The notes: a model not told the origin generated them from the letters alone. Counted from the first letter of the stretch, positions 1-8,382 are shown. The stretch: 64,000 bases of DNA from G963665495 sp963667575 (GCA_963667575.2 CAXXHY010000062.1:82564-146563); one strand, 5' to 3'. Numbers and translations are program-made.

Positions 1-540
1 AATACGGAGTACGCCTGGTACGTGCATTTTGTGGGCGGCCGGATGTTCTACGGCAAGACCGACGGCTATTATCTGGTCTGGCCCGTACGCGGTACGAGCG
101 CCCTGCTGCCCGAACCGCAGGCCGGTCCCGGGCTTTCCGGCCGGGGCTGGACCGTGGATCGCTTTCAGACCGATGCGGATACGGTCCGCGACACGCTCAC
201 GGGATTGCGCTGGACCAGAAACGCGGACCATTCCGGACCGCTCACCTGGGCGGAAGCCCTGGACAAATCCCGGACTCTGGCGGCGCAGGGATTCGGCGGC
301 GTACGCTCCTGGCGGCTGCCCACCATCAACGAGCTCGAAAGCCTGACCGACGCCTCGCAACACGGACCGGCCCTGCCCCTGGACCACCCTTTCCGCAATG
401 TCCGGCAGGTCTATCATTCGTCCACCACCAGCGGCTACGAAAAGGACTGGCTCATGGCCCTGTACATGGACAAGGGCGCGGTGGGCGTGGGCTACAAGCC
501 GGACGCCCTTTTCCACGTCTGGTTCTGTACGCAGGAATAA
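1..540 (+). CDS. DUF1566 (Lcl C-terminal) domain protein, 5' end cut by window
   Basis: The reading frame is open from base 1, so the gene starts before the window; the GTG at 22 is only an internal valine. The visible 179 codons hold the end of one DUF1566 unit (residues like YYLVWPVRG near codons 24-32, the usual end of the fold) and most of a second (LTWAEAL near codon 81, then WRLPTINELESL near codon 104), the signature pattern of this domain. DUF1566 proteins are mostly exported or surface proteins of unknown function, often with repeated copies of the domain. The tail ends in FHVWFCTQE. The family call is firm; the role is unknown. Confidence 0.8.
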   Translation, partial: NTEYAWYVHFVGGRMFYGKTDGYYLVWPVRGTSALLPEPQAGPGLSGRGWTVDRFQTDADTVRDTLTGLRWTRNADHSGPLTWAEALDKSRTLAAQGFGGVRSWRLPTINELESLTDASQHGPALPLDHPFRNVRQVYHSSTTSGYEKDWLMALYMDKGAVGVGYKPDALFHVWFCTQE

Positions 541-572
541 ACCGCGACAGACCTGCGTTGCCCATTCAGGGG

Positions 573-890
573 CTATTGGCGCACAAAACCCTTGTTGAAC
601 TGCAGCAGACGCTGCTCCAGTTGCCGGGTTTTGTCCGGGGGAAAACCGATTTTGAGCAGATGGGATGCCGCGTTGCTGCTCATGGTGGAAAAAAAGGATT
701 CACGGGTGGCGGCCGGTCTGTCGGCCAGTTCCTTCCAGTCCTGCAGCTTCCACTCCTCGAGGGTGGCCGCGATGGCCTTGCGGAAAACCCCCTTTGCCGA
801 AAGCGCGTTCAATTGCGGATGCAGTTCCTGGACAATGGCTGTCATGGCTTCGATTTTCTTTTCCTGCTTGGCGTTGCCTCGTACTCCCAT
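573..890 (-). CDS. hypothetical small charged protein
   Basis: 105-residue protein, no family recognised. It is rich in Lys, Glu and Gln, probably mostly helical, without signal peptide or membrane segment. The start is well supported: AAGGAG lies 6-7 bases upstream of the ATG on the minus strand. It converges on the DUF1566 gene, 32 bases away, and is read away from the palindrome-bearing region at 1043-1080, which may carry its promoter. Likely a cytoplasmic conserved hypothetical of this group of bacteria. Confidence 0.65.
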   Translation of the reverse strand: MGVRGNAKQEKKIEAMTAIVQELHPQLNALSAKGVFRKAIAATLEEWKLQDWKELADRPAATRESFFSTMSSNAASHLLKIGFPPDKTRQLEQRLLQFNKGFVRQ

Positions 891-1042
891 GGCTTTTCTC
901 CTTTTCAGACGCCCTCAGGCGCCGGCCGGATGTTCTCGAAAAAGCCGGGCCAAAACAGCACCCCGCCGGCGGAAACAGGCCTTAGCTGATCCCGCGTACC
1001 ATCCACGTTGAAAACACCATAGGATATTCACGCTGGCAGCAT

Positions 1043-1080
1043 GTTGATTCAGATCAACGTTATTGTATTTTATATACAAT
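1043..1080. promoter_or_regulatory. FNR/CRP-type box plus adjacent AT-rich palindrome
   Basis: GTTGAT-TCAG-ATCAAC at 1043-1058 contains a perfect match to the FNR consensus TTGAT-N4-ATCAA. Four bases on, 1062-1080 is a second perfect inverted repeat, ATTGTAT-N5-ATACAAT. The pair lies between the divergent genes starting at 890 and 1290 and could serve either. The protein that binds is inferred from the consensus only; in Desulfovibrio the TTGA-N6-TCAA shape could belong to FNR-like or HcpR-like regulators. Confidence 0.55.
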
Positions 1081-1219
1081 TTCATGCAGCCGATTTTTCT
1101 TGCCCCCCAATGTAAAGTGGGCTAAAGATTACACCCGGTCGGCAGTTCACCCAGGCGTCGCCGCCCCTCACAGGGAGCTAAACCTGCCTTATCCAATTCC
1201 ATTCGACACCTTATCCGCG

Positions 1220-1265
1220 TGCCGGGTCGGAAGTCGGCGACCACCGGCAATCCAGAATCTTCTGG
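1220..1265 (+). promoter_or_regulatory. two-hairpin leader upstream of the DUF2087 gene
   Basis: TGCCGG (1220-1225) pairs with CCGGCA (1244-1249), with GTCG/CGAC (1226-1229/1238-1241) continuing the stem inside. Directly after comes a second hairpin, CCAGA (1252-1256) with TCTGG (1261-1265). The ribosome site GAGGATAAGTC and the ATG at 1290 follow. I do not recognise a known riboswitch class; it may simply be a structured 5' leader. Confidence 0.35.
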
Positions 1266-1289
1266 TAGGCCCGAATACGAGGATAAGTC

Positions 1290-1838
1290 ATGTCCAGAAC
1301 CGCTCTGCCCCTGCATGTGGGCGATATCTCTTGTTTTGCCAAATCCCTGCGCAGCGCCCTGGATGGCCTGGAAAAATTGCCCAGCCATCTGGAAATGCTG
1401 AATATTCTGACAAAGGCCCAAGGATACAGGAACTTCCAGCACTTCAAGGCCCAGACCGAGGCCCTGGAACGTTTTGAAACTCCCCAGCCAGCCAGGCCCG
1501 AGCCCGAGGTGAACTACAAGCTGGTCCACCGGGTGACCCGCTTTTTCGACGAGCAGCACCGGCTGATCCGCTGGCCCGGCAAATACAGCCAGCGTATGCT
1601 ATGCCTCTGGGTAGTCTGGTCGCACATCCCGGCCCGCAGCAGCTTTACGGAAAAGGAAATCAGCGAACTGCTCAATGACTGGCATTTGTTCGGCGACCAT
1701 GCCCTGCTGCGTCGCGAACTGGTGGACAACCGCATGATGGAACGTACGCCTGACGGACGATGCTACAAGCGGCTGGAAGTCCGACCTCCGGCAGACGCCG
1801 TGGCCCTGCTGAAGCAGTTGCGCAAGCAACCTTATTGA
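1290..1838 (+). CDS. DUF2087 domain-containing protein
   Basis: 182 residues. The C-terminal half (about residues 80-160) is a DUF2087 domain: RLIRWPGKYSQRMLCLWVVW, then FTEKEISELLNDWH, then DHALLRRELVDNRMMER, a winged-helix-like fold found in putative transcription regulators. The N-terminal 60 residues (DISCFAKSLRSAL, YRNFQHFKAQ) match the short helical region that often precedes it. The ATG at 1290 has GAGG eight bases upstream. No partner gene lies in the same operon; a stem-loop follows at 1867. Function unknown, DNA binding inferred from the domain. Confidence 0.8.
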   Translation: MSRTALPLHVGDISCFAKSLRSALDGLEKLPSHLEMLNILTKAQGYRNFQHFKAQTEALERFETPQPARPEPEVNYKLVHRVTRFFDEQHRLIRWPGKYSQRMLCLWVVWSHIPARSSFTEKEISELLNDWHLFGDHALLRRELVDNRMMERTPDGRCYKRLEVRPPADAVALLKQLRKQPY

Positions 1839-1866
1839 TTCCAACTATCCGATATCATGAAACAAA

Positions 1867-1893
1867 GGCGGGGGCTTGCATAGAGTCCCCGCC
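1867..1893 (+). terminator. stem-loop terminator after the DUF2087 gene
   Basis: GGCGGGG (1867-1873) pairs with CCCCGCC (1887-1893). The following CCCTTTA is only weakly T-rich, so efficiency is uncertain. Confidence 0.5.
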
Positions 1894-2136
1894 CCCTTTA
1901 TAACCTCTGCTCGGCGCGACTGGTTCAGTTCCAATGTCCGCCAGGCCGAGGCCTCTTCCTCTGCCTTTCTTAGAAACATGTGACCTGACGAGTCGTTATC
2001 AATCCAAACGTTTTTTTTCCCCTTAGCCTCTGTTTATCTGTCTTTAACGCTTTGCTGCACCACCAGATGAATGCCAACGACCTGAAAAGGGAGAAAAGAA
2101 TTCAAAAGCCTTATACGGCGCAACAAGGAGTCTTTC

Positions 2137-2997
2137 ATGCGTTCCAGCTCCATCCTCATCCTGCTTTTTACGGCCTGCCTGCTGTGTCTGCCCTGCACGG
2201 CCCTGGCGACAAAGCCGGAAGTCTGCAACCAGGCGGACAAGATATATAAATCCAAGCAGTTCGAAAAAGCCCTTCAATTATACGACCAGTGTTTGCAAAA
2301 ACCCGTGGGTCGAAAACGCAAGGCCCTGACCTACAACAACCGGGGCAATGCCCATTACCATCTGAAACAATACGACGCGGCCCTGGCCGATTTCACCCTG
2401 GCCATCAAGAACGATCCGCAGCTGGATCCTCCCTACGGCAACCGGGCGGGCCTGCTCATGCAGCTCAAACGTTACGATGAGGCCATCGAGGACTGGAACA
2501 AGGTCATCAGTTTCCGCCCCAGGGATGCCGCCGTCTACGACTGCCTGGGACGGTGCAAGGAAAAACTCAAGGACTATGACGGCGCCATCAAGGATCTGAC
2601 CCAAGCCATCAGCATCGATCCCAAGTACGCGCGCTCGTTTTTTGACCGCGGAATAACCTTCTATCACCAGAAAAAGTACGCCCAGGCCGCGGCCGACCAG
2701 ACACGGGTCATCAAACTGAATCCCAAACACTACAATGCCTACAACTACAGAGGCACGGCCCTTATGGCGCAGAAGGAATACGACAAGGCCATTACCGATT
2801 TCAGCCAGGCCATCAGTCTGAAAAAGGACTGGGCCACGCCCTACCGTAACCGCGGACTGGCCAAAGAAGCCCAGGGCGACCTGCCCGGAGCAGTGAGCGA
2901 CTGCCAGCAAGCCCTGAAACTGCGCCCCAAGGACAGACAGGCCACTGCCTGCCTGCAGCGCAGCCAAAAGAAAATGAGCGTCTCCGCGCTCAATTAG
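2137..2997 (+). CDS. secreted tetratricopeptide repeat protein
   Basis: 286 residues with a signal peptide (residues 1-24, ending ALA) followed by about seven TPR units that fill the mature protein. Repeat signatures include AYNNRGNAHYHLKQYDAAL-like blocks and the recurrent spacing of Gly, Tyr, Ala and terminal Pro (KNDPQLDPPYGNRAG, SIDPKYARSFFDRG, KLNPKHYNAYNYRG). TPRs act as protein-protein docking scaffolds; the signal peptide places this one in the periplasm or outer membrane. AAGGAG sits 7 bases before the ATG. It is monocistronic, with a strong terminator 30 bases after the stop. The partner is unknown. Confidence 0.85.
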   Translation: MRSSSILILLFTACLLCLPCTALATKPEVCNQADKIYKSKQFEKALQLYDQCLQKPVGRKRKALTYNNRGNAHYHLKQYDAALADFTLAIKNDPQLDPPYGNRAGLLMQLKRYDEAIEDWNKVISFRPRDAAVYDCLGRCKEKLKDYDGAIKDLTQAISIDPKYARSFFDRGITFYHQKKYAQAAADQTRVIKLNPKHYNAYNYRGTALMAQKEYDKAITDFSQAISLKKDWATPYRNRGLAKEAQGDLPGAVSDCQQALKLRPKDRQATACLQRSQKKMSVSALN

Positions 2998-3028
2998 CAC
3001 GGTGCTTTGCACGCTTGATAACATTAAA

Positions 3029-3075
3029 AAAAGCACAGGCGGCTTCCCGTATTGGGGAGCCGCCTGTGCTTTTTC
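3029..3075. terminator. bidirectional intrinsic terminator
   Basis: AAAGCACAGGCGGCTTCCC (3029-3047) pairs with the GGGGAGCCGCCTGTGCTTT arm (3054-3072), with A-runs on the left and T-runs on the right. It can end both the TPR gene and the convergent membrane-protein gene at 3099. Confidence 0.85.
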
Positions 3076-3098
3076 TGAGAAAGGAAAAACAGGAGTTG

Positions 3099-3707
3099 CT
3101 AATTCGCGGGACGGCCGCGGTGCTCCCGGAGCAGTTCATAGACGCGGCGCGCATTTTCAATGTGCTCCAGCTGATGACGTCCATTAATATACCACCCGCT
3201 ATTCCAACTGCGAAGCGATGCGTCCCCCTCCTCCTGTAGGTATATGGTTCCTCTGCTGTTTTTACCTTCGTTGAGTTTCAAGGTGTCCAATTTGTCAAAG
3301 AAATAACTTTTGTAAGACTTCTGAAAAAAAGTCGAAGCAATCAGAACGCGTTCGCCGGTAATCGCATAAAAAGTGTTGCGCCTGCGATACCAGTCGAGCA
3401 GAAACCTGCCGAAAATAATATAACACCCTGCCAAGCAGAAGAACCCGCCCACGCTCAGAAATAGCACGGAAAACAGGCCCCCCATTGAGTCTGATGCTCT
3501 TTCCGCCGCAAAAATCGACTTTGCGACATTGAACTCCCAAAAAAAAGCAAAACCACCCCATAACATGGAAAAAGGCACCAACAGCACATCCAGCATCCGG
3601 AAATGGATTCCCTGCCCGGGCCGGCCTGTCCAGAGCAGTTGCTCATCCCGCTCCAGTTCGGGGCGGAACATCTGTTCCAGTCGTGCGTTATCGCCATAGT
3701 CCGCCAT
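3099..3707 (-). CDS. membrane protein with bacterial PH-like domain
   Basis: 202 residues. The N-terminus (LERDEQLLWTGRPGQG) is typical of bacterial PH-like proteins, where EELLWTGRP precedes the membrane part. Two hydrophobic segments lie at about residues 38-62 and 78-104, followed by FYAITGERVLIAS, the conserved AIT-R-L-I core of the bPH fold, then a basic tail. Family members are small inner-membrane proteins of unknown role. The ATG follows AGAGAGGAAAGTAA, a plausible ribosome site. It is transcribed divergently from the NTF2-like gene at 3939. Confidence 0.7.
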   Translation of the reverse strand: MADYGDNARLEQMFRPELERDEQLLWTGRPGQGIHFRMLDVLLVPFSMLWGGFAFFWEFNVAKSIFAAERASDSMGGLFSVLFLSVGGFFCLAGCYIIFGRFLLDWYRRRNTFYAITGERVLIASTFFQKSYKSYFFDKLDTLKLNEGKNSRGTIYLQEEGDASLRSWNSGWYINGRHQLEHIENARRVYELLREHRGRPAN

Positions 3708-3938
3708 TTACTTTCCTCTCTCGCTGCACGTTTGTGGAAGAATAGTATCAATGAATCGCTCTCAACGCTGCCTGACAGATAATAGACTTATACCTATTTC
3801 ACAATGAGAAAACGTTTTTCTTTTTCCCCAGCGCACACTCCCGGTAGTGTCACAATGGCACTGGACTTGCCCGAAGCCGACAATACGTATACTCCAGAGG
3901 CATCTAACATCCCCCGCAACCCCGGACAGGAGATCGCC

Positions 3939-4298
3939 ATGCGCCCCCGAGAACTGGTCACCCGCTGGGTGGAAGCCTTCAACAACGCGAATGTGGAAGT
4001 CCTGAGCGCTTTGTACGCCCAGGACGCCGTGAATCATCAGGTTACGCAGGAGCCTGTGGAAGGCCGGGAGGCCATCCGGGAAATGTTCCGTCAGGAATTC
4101 GCCCAGGCAAAAATGACCTGCATTGTGGAAAATCTTTTTGAAGACGGCGACTGGGCCATTCTGGAGTGGAAAGACCCGCTGGGGCTGCGCGGCTGCGGAT
4201 TCTTTCATATCGAAAACGACCAAATCCTTCTCCAGCGCGGCTACTGGGACAAACTGTCCTTTTTCCGTCAGCACAACCTGCCCTTTCCCAAAGCCTGA
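3939..4298 (+). CDS. NTF2-like / SnoaL-fold protein
   Basis: 119 residues with the chosen start. An upstream ATG in frame at 3804 would add 45 residues with no family similarity, whereas the ATG at 3939 has AGGAG six bases upstream and begins exactly where the NTF2-like fold does (LVTRWVEAFNNANVEVLSALYAQDAVNHQ). The middle (VEGREAIREMFRQEF) and the WAILEWKDPLGLRGCGFFHIENDQI strands fit SnoaL-type small-molecule-binding proteins. Such proteins are either small enzymes or binding proteins; the ligand cannot be told. It stands alone. Confidence 0.75.
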   Translation: MRPRELVTRWVEAFNNANVEVLSALYAQDAVNHQVTQEPVEGREAIREMFRQEFAQAKMTCIVENLFEDGDWAILEWKDPLGLRGCGFFHIENDQILLQRGYWDKLSFFRQHNLPFPKA

Positions 4299-4406
4299 CA
4301 ACCGCCTTGCCACATATCGCATGATCTGATATTCGATGCCCGATTTAAAAACTCCGGATACGTTTTTCAACTGATCCGGACTTCTACAACTTCAACCGGA
4401 GATTGC

Positions 4407-4462
4407 ATGAAAAAGAGAATAGTAGCGTAATCCGTCCGCCGACGGGTTCCGCGGCGGACGGA
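4407..4462 (+). promoter_or_regulatory. eight-codon mini-ORF abutting a strong hairpin
   Basis: ATG at 4407 begins MKKRIVA and stops at 4430; CGGAG lies 5 bases upstream. The next base starts an 11-bp perfect stem, 4431-4441 with 4452-4462, with a 10-base loop and no T-run. It lies 70 bases before the methyltransferase start. The layout resembles a leader peptide with an attenuating or stalling hairpin, but nothing else supports that. Confidence 0.3.
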
Positions 4463-4532
4463 AGACACCCTGTTGCGTTTTGTCCGGGCATACGCATGCC
4501 CTTTACACTCACCTGCAACAAGGAGTCATCCA

Positions 4533-5303
4533 ATGACGCACATCAATTATACGAAATCTGACCGGTACACGGACCTGGACGCCATCTACGCGCAGTGCAG
4601 CGGTCCCGGCGGGCTCAGGCTCTGCGATTTCATGGCCCAAAAAATGGCCCTGAACCCCGGAGCGCGCCTGCTGGACGTGGGGTGCAATCGCGGCATCCAG
4701 TCCTGTTTTCTGGCCAAGGAATACGGGCAGAACATCTTCGCCATCGACCCCTGGGACGACCGCATGACCGGGGAGCCCATGGTGGAGCATACGCGCCGCA
4801 ATGCCGACTCGTGGGGCGTTGCCAACAGCGTTCTGGCCCAGAAAACCGGCGTACCGCATACCAATCTGGCCGCGCAGTCCTTTGACTTCGCCTACTCCAC
4901 CACCGCACTGGAAATGGTGCGCGGACTGCATGGTCCGGAAGGCTATCTGGACTGCCTCCGGGAAATCCATCGCCTGCTCCGTCCCGGCGGGGTGTTCGGC
5001 CTGGGCGAACCCATGCACCTGGACGTCCCCCTGCCCGCGGACCTCGAACCCTACGTATCGTACGGGGATTTTCCCTGGAAAGAGTGCTTCCGGGATCTGC
5101 GCAGTACGACGGACGACGTTCGCAAGGCCGGCTTCGTCATCCTGGAAAGCGGGTACGCTCCGGACGCCTGGGACTGGTGGATGGAATTTGCCCGTCATGA
5201 TCCCTTCTGCAAGCAGGATCCCGAAGGCGATCCCCGAACCCTGGCCGTGGACAACGGACGCTGGACCAGCTTCGGCTACGTGATCGCCCAAAAGACAGCC
5301 TGA
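4533..5303 (+). CDS. class I SAM-dependent methyltransferase
   Basis: 256 residues from the ATG at 4533, which has AAGGAG 8 bases upstream; the frame extends 20 codons further up without a better site. The Rossmann methyltransferase motif I is LLDVGCNRGIQSC (about residues 46-58), followed by the acidic end of strand 2 (FAIDPWDD) and the post-core FDFAYSTTALEMV and LRPGGVFGLGEP segments. Substrate is not evident; the pattern is closest to small-molecule or quinone-type methyltransferases (Methyltransf_11). No operon partner. A strong terminator follows at 5319. Confidence 0.8.
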   Translation: MTHINYTKSDRYTDLDAIYAQCSGPGGLRLCDFMAQKMALNPGARLLDVGCNRGIQSCFLAKEYGQNIFAIDPWDDRMTGEPMVEHTRRNADSWGVANSVLAQKTGVPHTNLAAQSFDFAYSTTALEMVRGLHGPEGYLDCLREIHRLLRPGGVFGLGEPMHLDVPLPADLEPYVSYGDFPWKECFRDLRSTTDDVRKAGFVILESGYAPDAWDWWMEFARHDPFCKQDPEGDPRTLAVDNGRWTSFGYVIAQKTA

Positions 5304-5318
5304 TAAAAACCAACCACA

Positions 5319-5350
5319 GGCGGCGGACTGCCAATGTCCGCCGCCTTTTT
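5319..5350 (+). terminator. intrinsic terminator after the methyltransferase
   Basis: GGCGGCGGAC (5319-5328), 7-base loop, GTCCGCCGCC (5336-5345), then TTTTT. Perfect 10-bp stem. Confidence 0.9.
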
Positions 5351-5414
5351 GTTTCCCGTACCCGGCCCATGCTTCCTTTCAAAAATGCGAGCTGTTTTCT
5401 CCTCTTTTAGTAGG

Positions 5415-5500
5415 TTGAAAATCAAATTACTTGACAATCAAGATAAGTGACCCTAAAACTCATTTCAGGAACCTTGACTATCAAACTATTTGGAGATCAA
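5415..5500 (+). promoter_or_regulatory. four TTGA-N3-TCAA repeats upstream of the P-type ATPase
   Basis: The 11-mer TTGA-NNA-TCAA occurs at 5415, 5431 and 5474, and a one-mismatch copy (TTGG-AGA-TCAA) at 5490. Start-to-start spacings are 16, 43 and 16, so they form two pairs with identical internal spacing. The last copy overlaps the ribosome site and ends one base before the ATG at 5502. This geometry suggests a cooperative repressor or metal sensor binding two tandem dimers; no regulator gene is adjacent. Confidence 0.55.
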
Positions 5501-5501
5501 C

Positions 5502-7340
5502 ATGATCGGACGCCATAGCGAACTGCATGTCTACAGAGAATTATTCAGATCCGAGGACTTTTTCAAAGTCCTTGGCGGTACCCTGCTCATTCCACTGGCT
5601 TTCCTGTGCATGAACAGCCCGTCCTTTTTCACGCATTCCCTCACATACGGGGAGTTGCTGTTGCTGGTTTCCATTGCCATCAACGGCCTGCCCATCATCA
5701 TGGAAGCCGTCCACGGCCTGATGGCCAAGGAAATCAACGTGGACGAACTGGTGAGCATCGCCATCATCGCCTGTCTGCTCACCGGCAACTTTCTGGAAGG
5801 CGCGGTGGTCAGCGCCATCATGGTTTTCGGCGCACTGGTGGAAGAAGCCGTCAGCGACAGCGCCAGAAACTCCATCCGGGCCCTGGTGGAGGTGACGCCG
5901 GACACCGCGGTGGTGGAAAGGGACGGCCAGGAGCGGACCATTGACGTCAAGGACGTCAAACAAGGCGATATTCTGGTCATCCGCGCCGGGGAAACCATTC
6001 CCGTGGACGGTACGGTCATCGAAGGCGCCACCTCCGTGGACGAGGCCTCCATCACCGGCGAATCCATCCCCGTGCACAAGGATCCGGGCGATGAAGCCTT
6101 TGCGGGCACGGACTGCGTTGACGGATTCATCAAGATCCGCGCCAGCCGCGTGGGCGAGGATTCCACCATCGGACGGATCATTCAGATGGTGCAGGCCGCA
6201 GAGCTGCAAAAAACCGACAGCGGCAAAATCGTGGACAAGTACGCGGCCTTGTTCACCCCCACCATTCTGACCATTGCCGCGCTTACCTGGATTATCACCA
6301 GGGATGTCAACCGCTCCATCACCGTGCTCATCGTAGGCTGCCCCTGTTCCTTTCTGCTGGCCAGCCCGGTTTCCACGGTAGCCGCCATCGGACGCGCGGC
6401 CAAGGCGGGCATTCTGGTCAAGGGCGGGAAATACCTGGAAAATGTGGCAACGGCCTCCGGAGTGTTCTTCGACAAGACCGGCACCATCACCCAGGGGCAG
6501 CCCGAGGTGGTGGCCGTGCGGACCGACAACGGCTTCTCGGAAGCCCAGGTGGTGGGCATGGCAGCGGCTATCGAAAAAGGCAGCCTGCATCCGCTGGGTA
6601 TCGCCACTGTGGCAAAAGCCGAAGCCATGAAACTGGACATCGCCAAGGCCGCCGAGATTCACACCGACACCGGACGCGGCATTTCCGGGCGGGTCGGCGA
6701 ACACAAGGTGGATATCGCCACCAGCAGAAACGTGGACGACAACGGGTATTCCAACGTGGACGTCACGGTGGACGGCAAGCTTGCCGGAACCATCAGTTTT
6801 CTGGACCTCCCCCGGGAGAGCGCCAACGAAACCCTGGGCACGCTGCGCCGGGAGGGTATCGAGGATCTGGTCATGATTTCCGGAGACCAGCCCGCATCGG
6901 TACGCAAAATCGCCAAGGAAGTGGGCATCTGGCAATACCACGCGGCGCAAAAGCCAGACGAAAAGCTCGCCAGGATCACGGGCTACACCAAAGGGAATGT
7001 GGTCTATGTGGGAGACGGCATCAATGACGCGCCAGCCCTGAAGGCGGCCTCCACCGGCATAGCCATGGGGTTGCGCGGCGCGGATGTGGCCCTGGAAACA
7101 GCGGATATCGTGTTGATGAACGACAGGCTCGACCAGCTGCCCTTTCTCGTCCGCCTGGGGCGCCGCATGTCGCGGATCATCAAGATCAACATCCTGCTGA
7201 GCTTCGGCATCAATCTCGTTGCCCTGGCAGCCAGCTTTTTCGGTCTGCTGACCCCGATCATGGGCGCGGTGACGCACAACTTCGGCTCCATCCTGGTGGT
7301 GCTGCTGGCCTCGTCCATCCGCTTCACCCGGGACTCCTGA
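5502..7340 (+). CDS. heavy-metal translocating P1B-type ATPase
   Basis: 612 residues from the ATG at 5502 (GGAG six bases upstream; an in-frame TTG at 5490 is less likely). All P-type landmarks are present: TGES in the actuator domain, CPC in a membrane helix (C280, C282), the phosphorylated Asp in DKTGT (D324), HPLG in the nucleotide domain and GDGINDAP near the end. There is no N-terminal metal-binding HMA domain or His-rich tail. The last membrane helices carry HNFGS-type residues in place of the Lys/Asp-Gly pattern of Zn/Cd pumps, closer to the CtpC-like branch reported for Mn or Zn, so the metal is uncertain. It exports a transition metal across the inner membrane using ATP. The four repeats at 5415-5500 suggest tight control. 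Confidence 0.9.
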   Translation: MIGRHSELHVYRELFRSEDFFKVLGGTLLIPLAFLCMNSPSFFTHSLTYGELLLLVSIAINGLPIIMEAVHGLMAKEINVDELVSIAIIACLLTGNFLEGAVVSAIMVFGALVEEAVSDSARNSIRALVEVTPDTAVVERDGQERTIDVKDVKQGDILVIRAGETIPVDGTVIEGATSVDEASITGESIPVHKDPGDEAFAGTDCVDGFIKIRASRVGEDSTIGRIIQMVQAAELQKTDSGKIVDKYAALFTPTILTIAALTWIITRDVNRSITVLIVGCPCSFLLASPVSTVAAIGRAAKAGILVKGGKYLENVATASGVFFDKTGTITQGQPEVVAVRTDNGFSEAQVVGMAAAIEKGSLHPLGIATVAKAEAMKLDIAKAAEIHTDTGRGISGRVGEHKVDIATSRNVDDNGYSNVDVTVDGKLAGTISFLDLPRESANETLGTLRREGIEDLVMISGDQPASVRKIAKEVGIWQYHAAQKPDEKLARITGYTKGNVVYVGDGINDAPALKAASTGIAMGLRGADVALETADIVLMNDRLDQLPFLVRLGRRMSRIIKINILLSFGINLVALAASFFGLLTPIMGAVTHNFGSILVVLLASSIRFTRDS

Positions 7341-7385
7341 TCTCCTCCGTAAAATAAGCTAACACACCGCGATTAAATACCAATA

Positions 7386-7425
7386 CGTCCGGCCGGAATC
7401 TTCAGATTCCGGCCGGACGCTTTTT
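7386..7425. terminator. intrinsic terminator after the ATPase
   Basis: CGTCCGGCCGGAATC (7386-7400), loop TTCA, GATTCCGGCCGGACG (7405-7419), then TTTTT. Perfect 15-bp stem; may serve both strands. Confidence 0.92.
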
Positions 7426-7471
7426 GATATCGAACTTTTTTCAATAAAAGGCGTGACGCTGATGTCGACGG

Positions 7472-8056
7472 CTATTCCCGCACGTCGCGGAGCATGAAGC
7501 GATTGGGCACTCCGAAAATTTCTGTTTCGTCAATGAGCCGGAATCCGAATTTTTCATAAAACCGCACGTTGGTATCCAGATCCGTTTCCAGATAGGCCTC
7601 GGCCCGGCAGAGATCCACCTCGCGGCAGAACCGTTCCATAAGCAGCGTGCCGATGCCCGCGCCCTGGTAGGCGGGCAATACGCCTATGGGCCCCAGGTGC
7701 CAGTGCTGGGTTTGCGGATCGCGCTCGGCCCAGGTCGCGATCCACTGTTTTTTGCGTTTTTCAAGGGCGCTTTCTTCCTGCTCCGAGTCCGGATTGCAGA
7801 CCACCCGGCGCCCCACGCAGGACTTCATGCGCATGACGCCCACAATCTGCTGCTGTTCCTTTGCCAGAAACACCACTCCCGGCAATGCGCAGAACAGTTC
7901 GTAGAACATGCTATCGATTTCCTGACGCTCTGCTTCGCCCGCTCCCTGAAACATGGCCAGGTGCAGCGGATTGTGCAACATTGCCAGACTGAGAACCCGT
8001 GCCGCCTGCCTGATATCGCTTTCTTCCATCAAGGTAAGCCTGATGCTGCCGCTCAT
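7472..8056 (-). CDS. GNAT family N-acetyltransferase
   Basis: 194 residues from the ATG at 8056 (MSGSIRL), preceded by GGGAG; the frame runs 24 codons further up with no family similarity. The acetyl-CoA-binding motif A is HLGPIGVLPAYQGAGIGTLLMERF (R/Q-x-x-G-x-G/A shown as QGAGIG), and the C-terminal strand is VRFYEKFGFRLIDE. Such enzymes transfer an acetyl group from acetyl-CoA to an amine; the acceptor is unknown. It stands alone between two terminators. Confidence 0.82.
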   Translation of the reverse strand: MSGSIRLTLMEESDIRQAARVLSLAMLHNPLHLAMFQGAGEAERQEIDSMFYELFCALPGVVFLAKEQQQIVGVMRMKSCVGRRVVCNPDSEQEESALEKRKKQWIATWAERDPQTQHWHLGPIGVLPAYQGAGIGTLLMERFCREVDLCRAEAYLETDLDTNVRFYEKFGFRLIDETEIFGVPNRFMLRDVRE

Positions 8057-8299
8057 GCGCGTGTCTCCCTGCCCCCTGTTCCCCCTGCACTGGAGGGCGT
8101 GCAAAAACAGTGTCTGATGGTGCCTCAATGACCACCAATCCGGACAGGCGTCAACCCGCCCGCGGGTATGGAATCAGGCTTGTAAACTAGACAATGTTTT
8201 CCGGCGTGTCATGGGTTTTCACAGGAAAATGCACCGTTTTCACCTTTTTTCCGCTGTAATCAGCCCAATACACGGGAAAAACCGGCTCAGGACAAAGGG

Positions 8300-8339
8300 A
8301 AAGAAAAAAGAAAACCGGGCAACCCGCAGGCTGCCCGGT
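8300..8339 (-). terminator. terminator for the membrane/kinase fusion gene
   Basis: On the minus strand ACCGGGCA (8339-8332) pairs with TGCCCGGT (8321-8314) and is followed by a T-rich run (complement of 8300-8313). Confidence 0.75.
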
Positions 8340-8382
8340 CAAGTGACAAATGGTTGCCGACCAGATGTTTTCTGGCCTGCTG

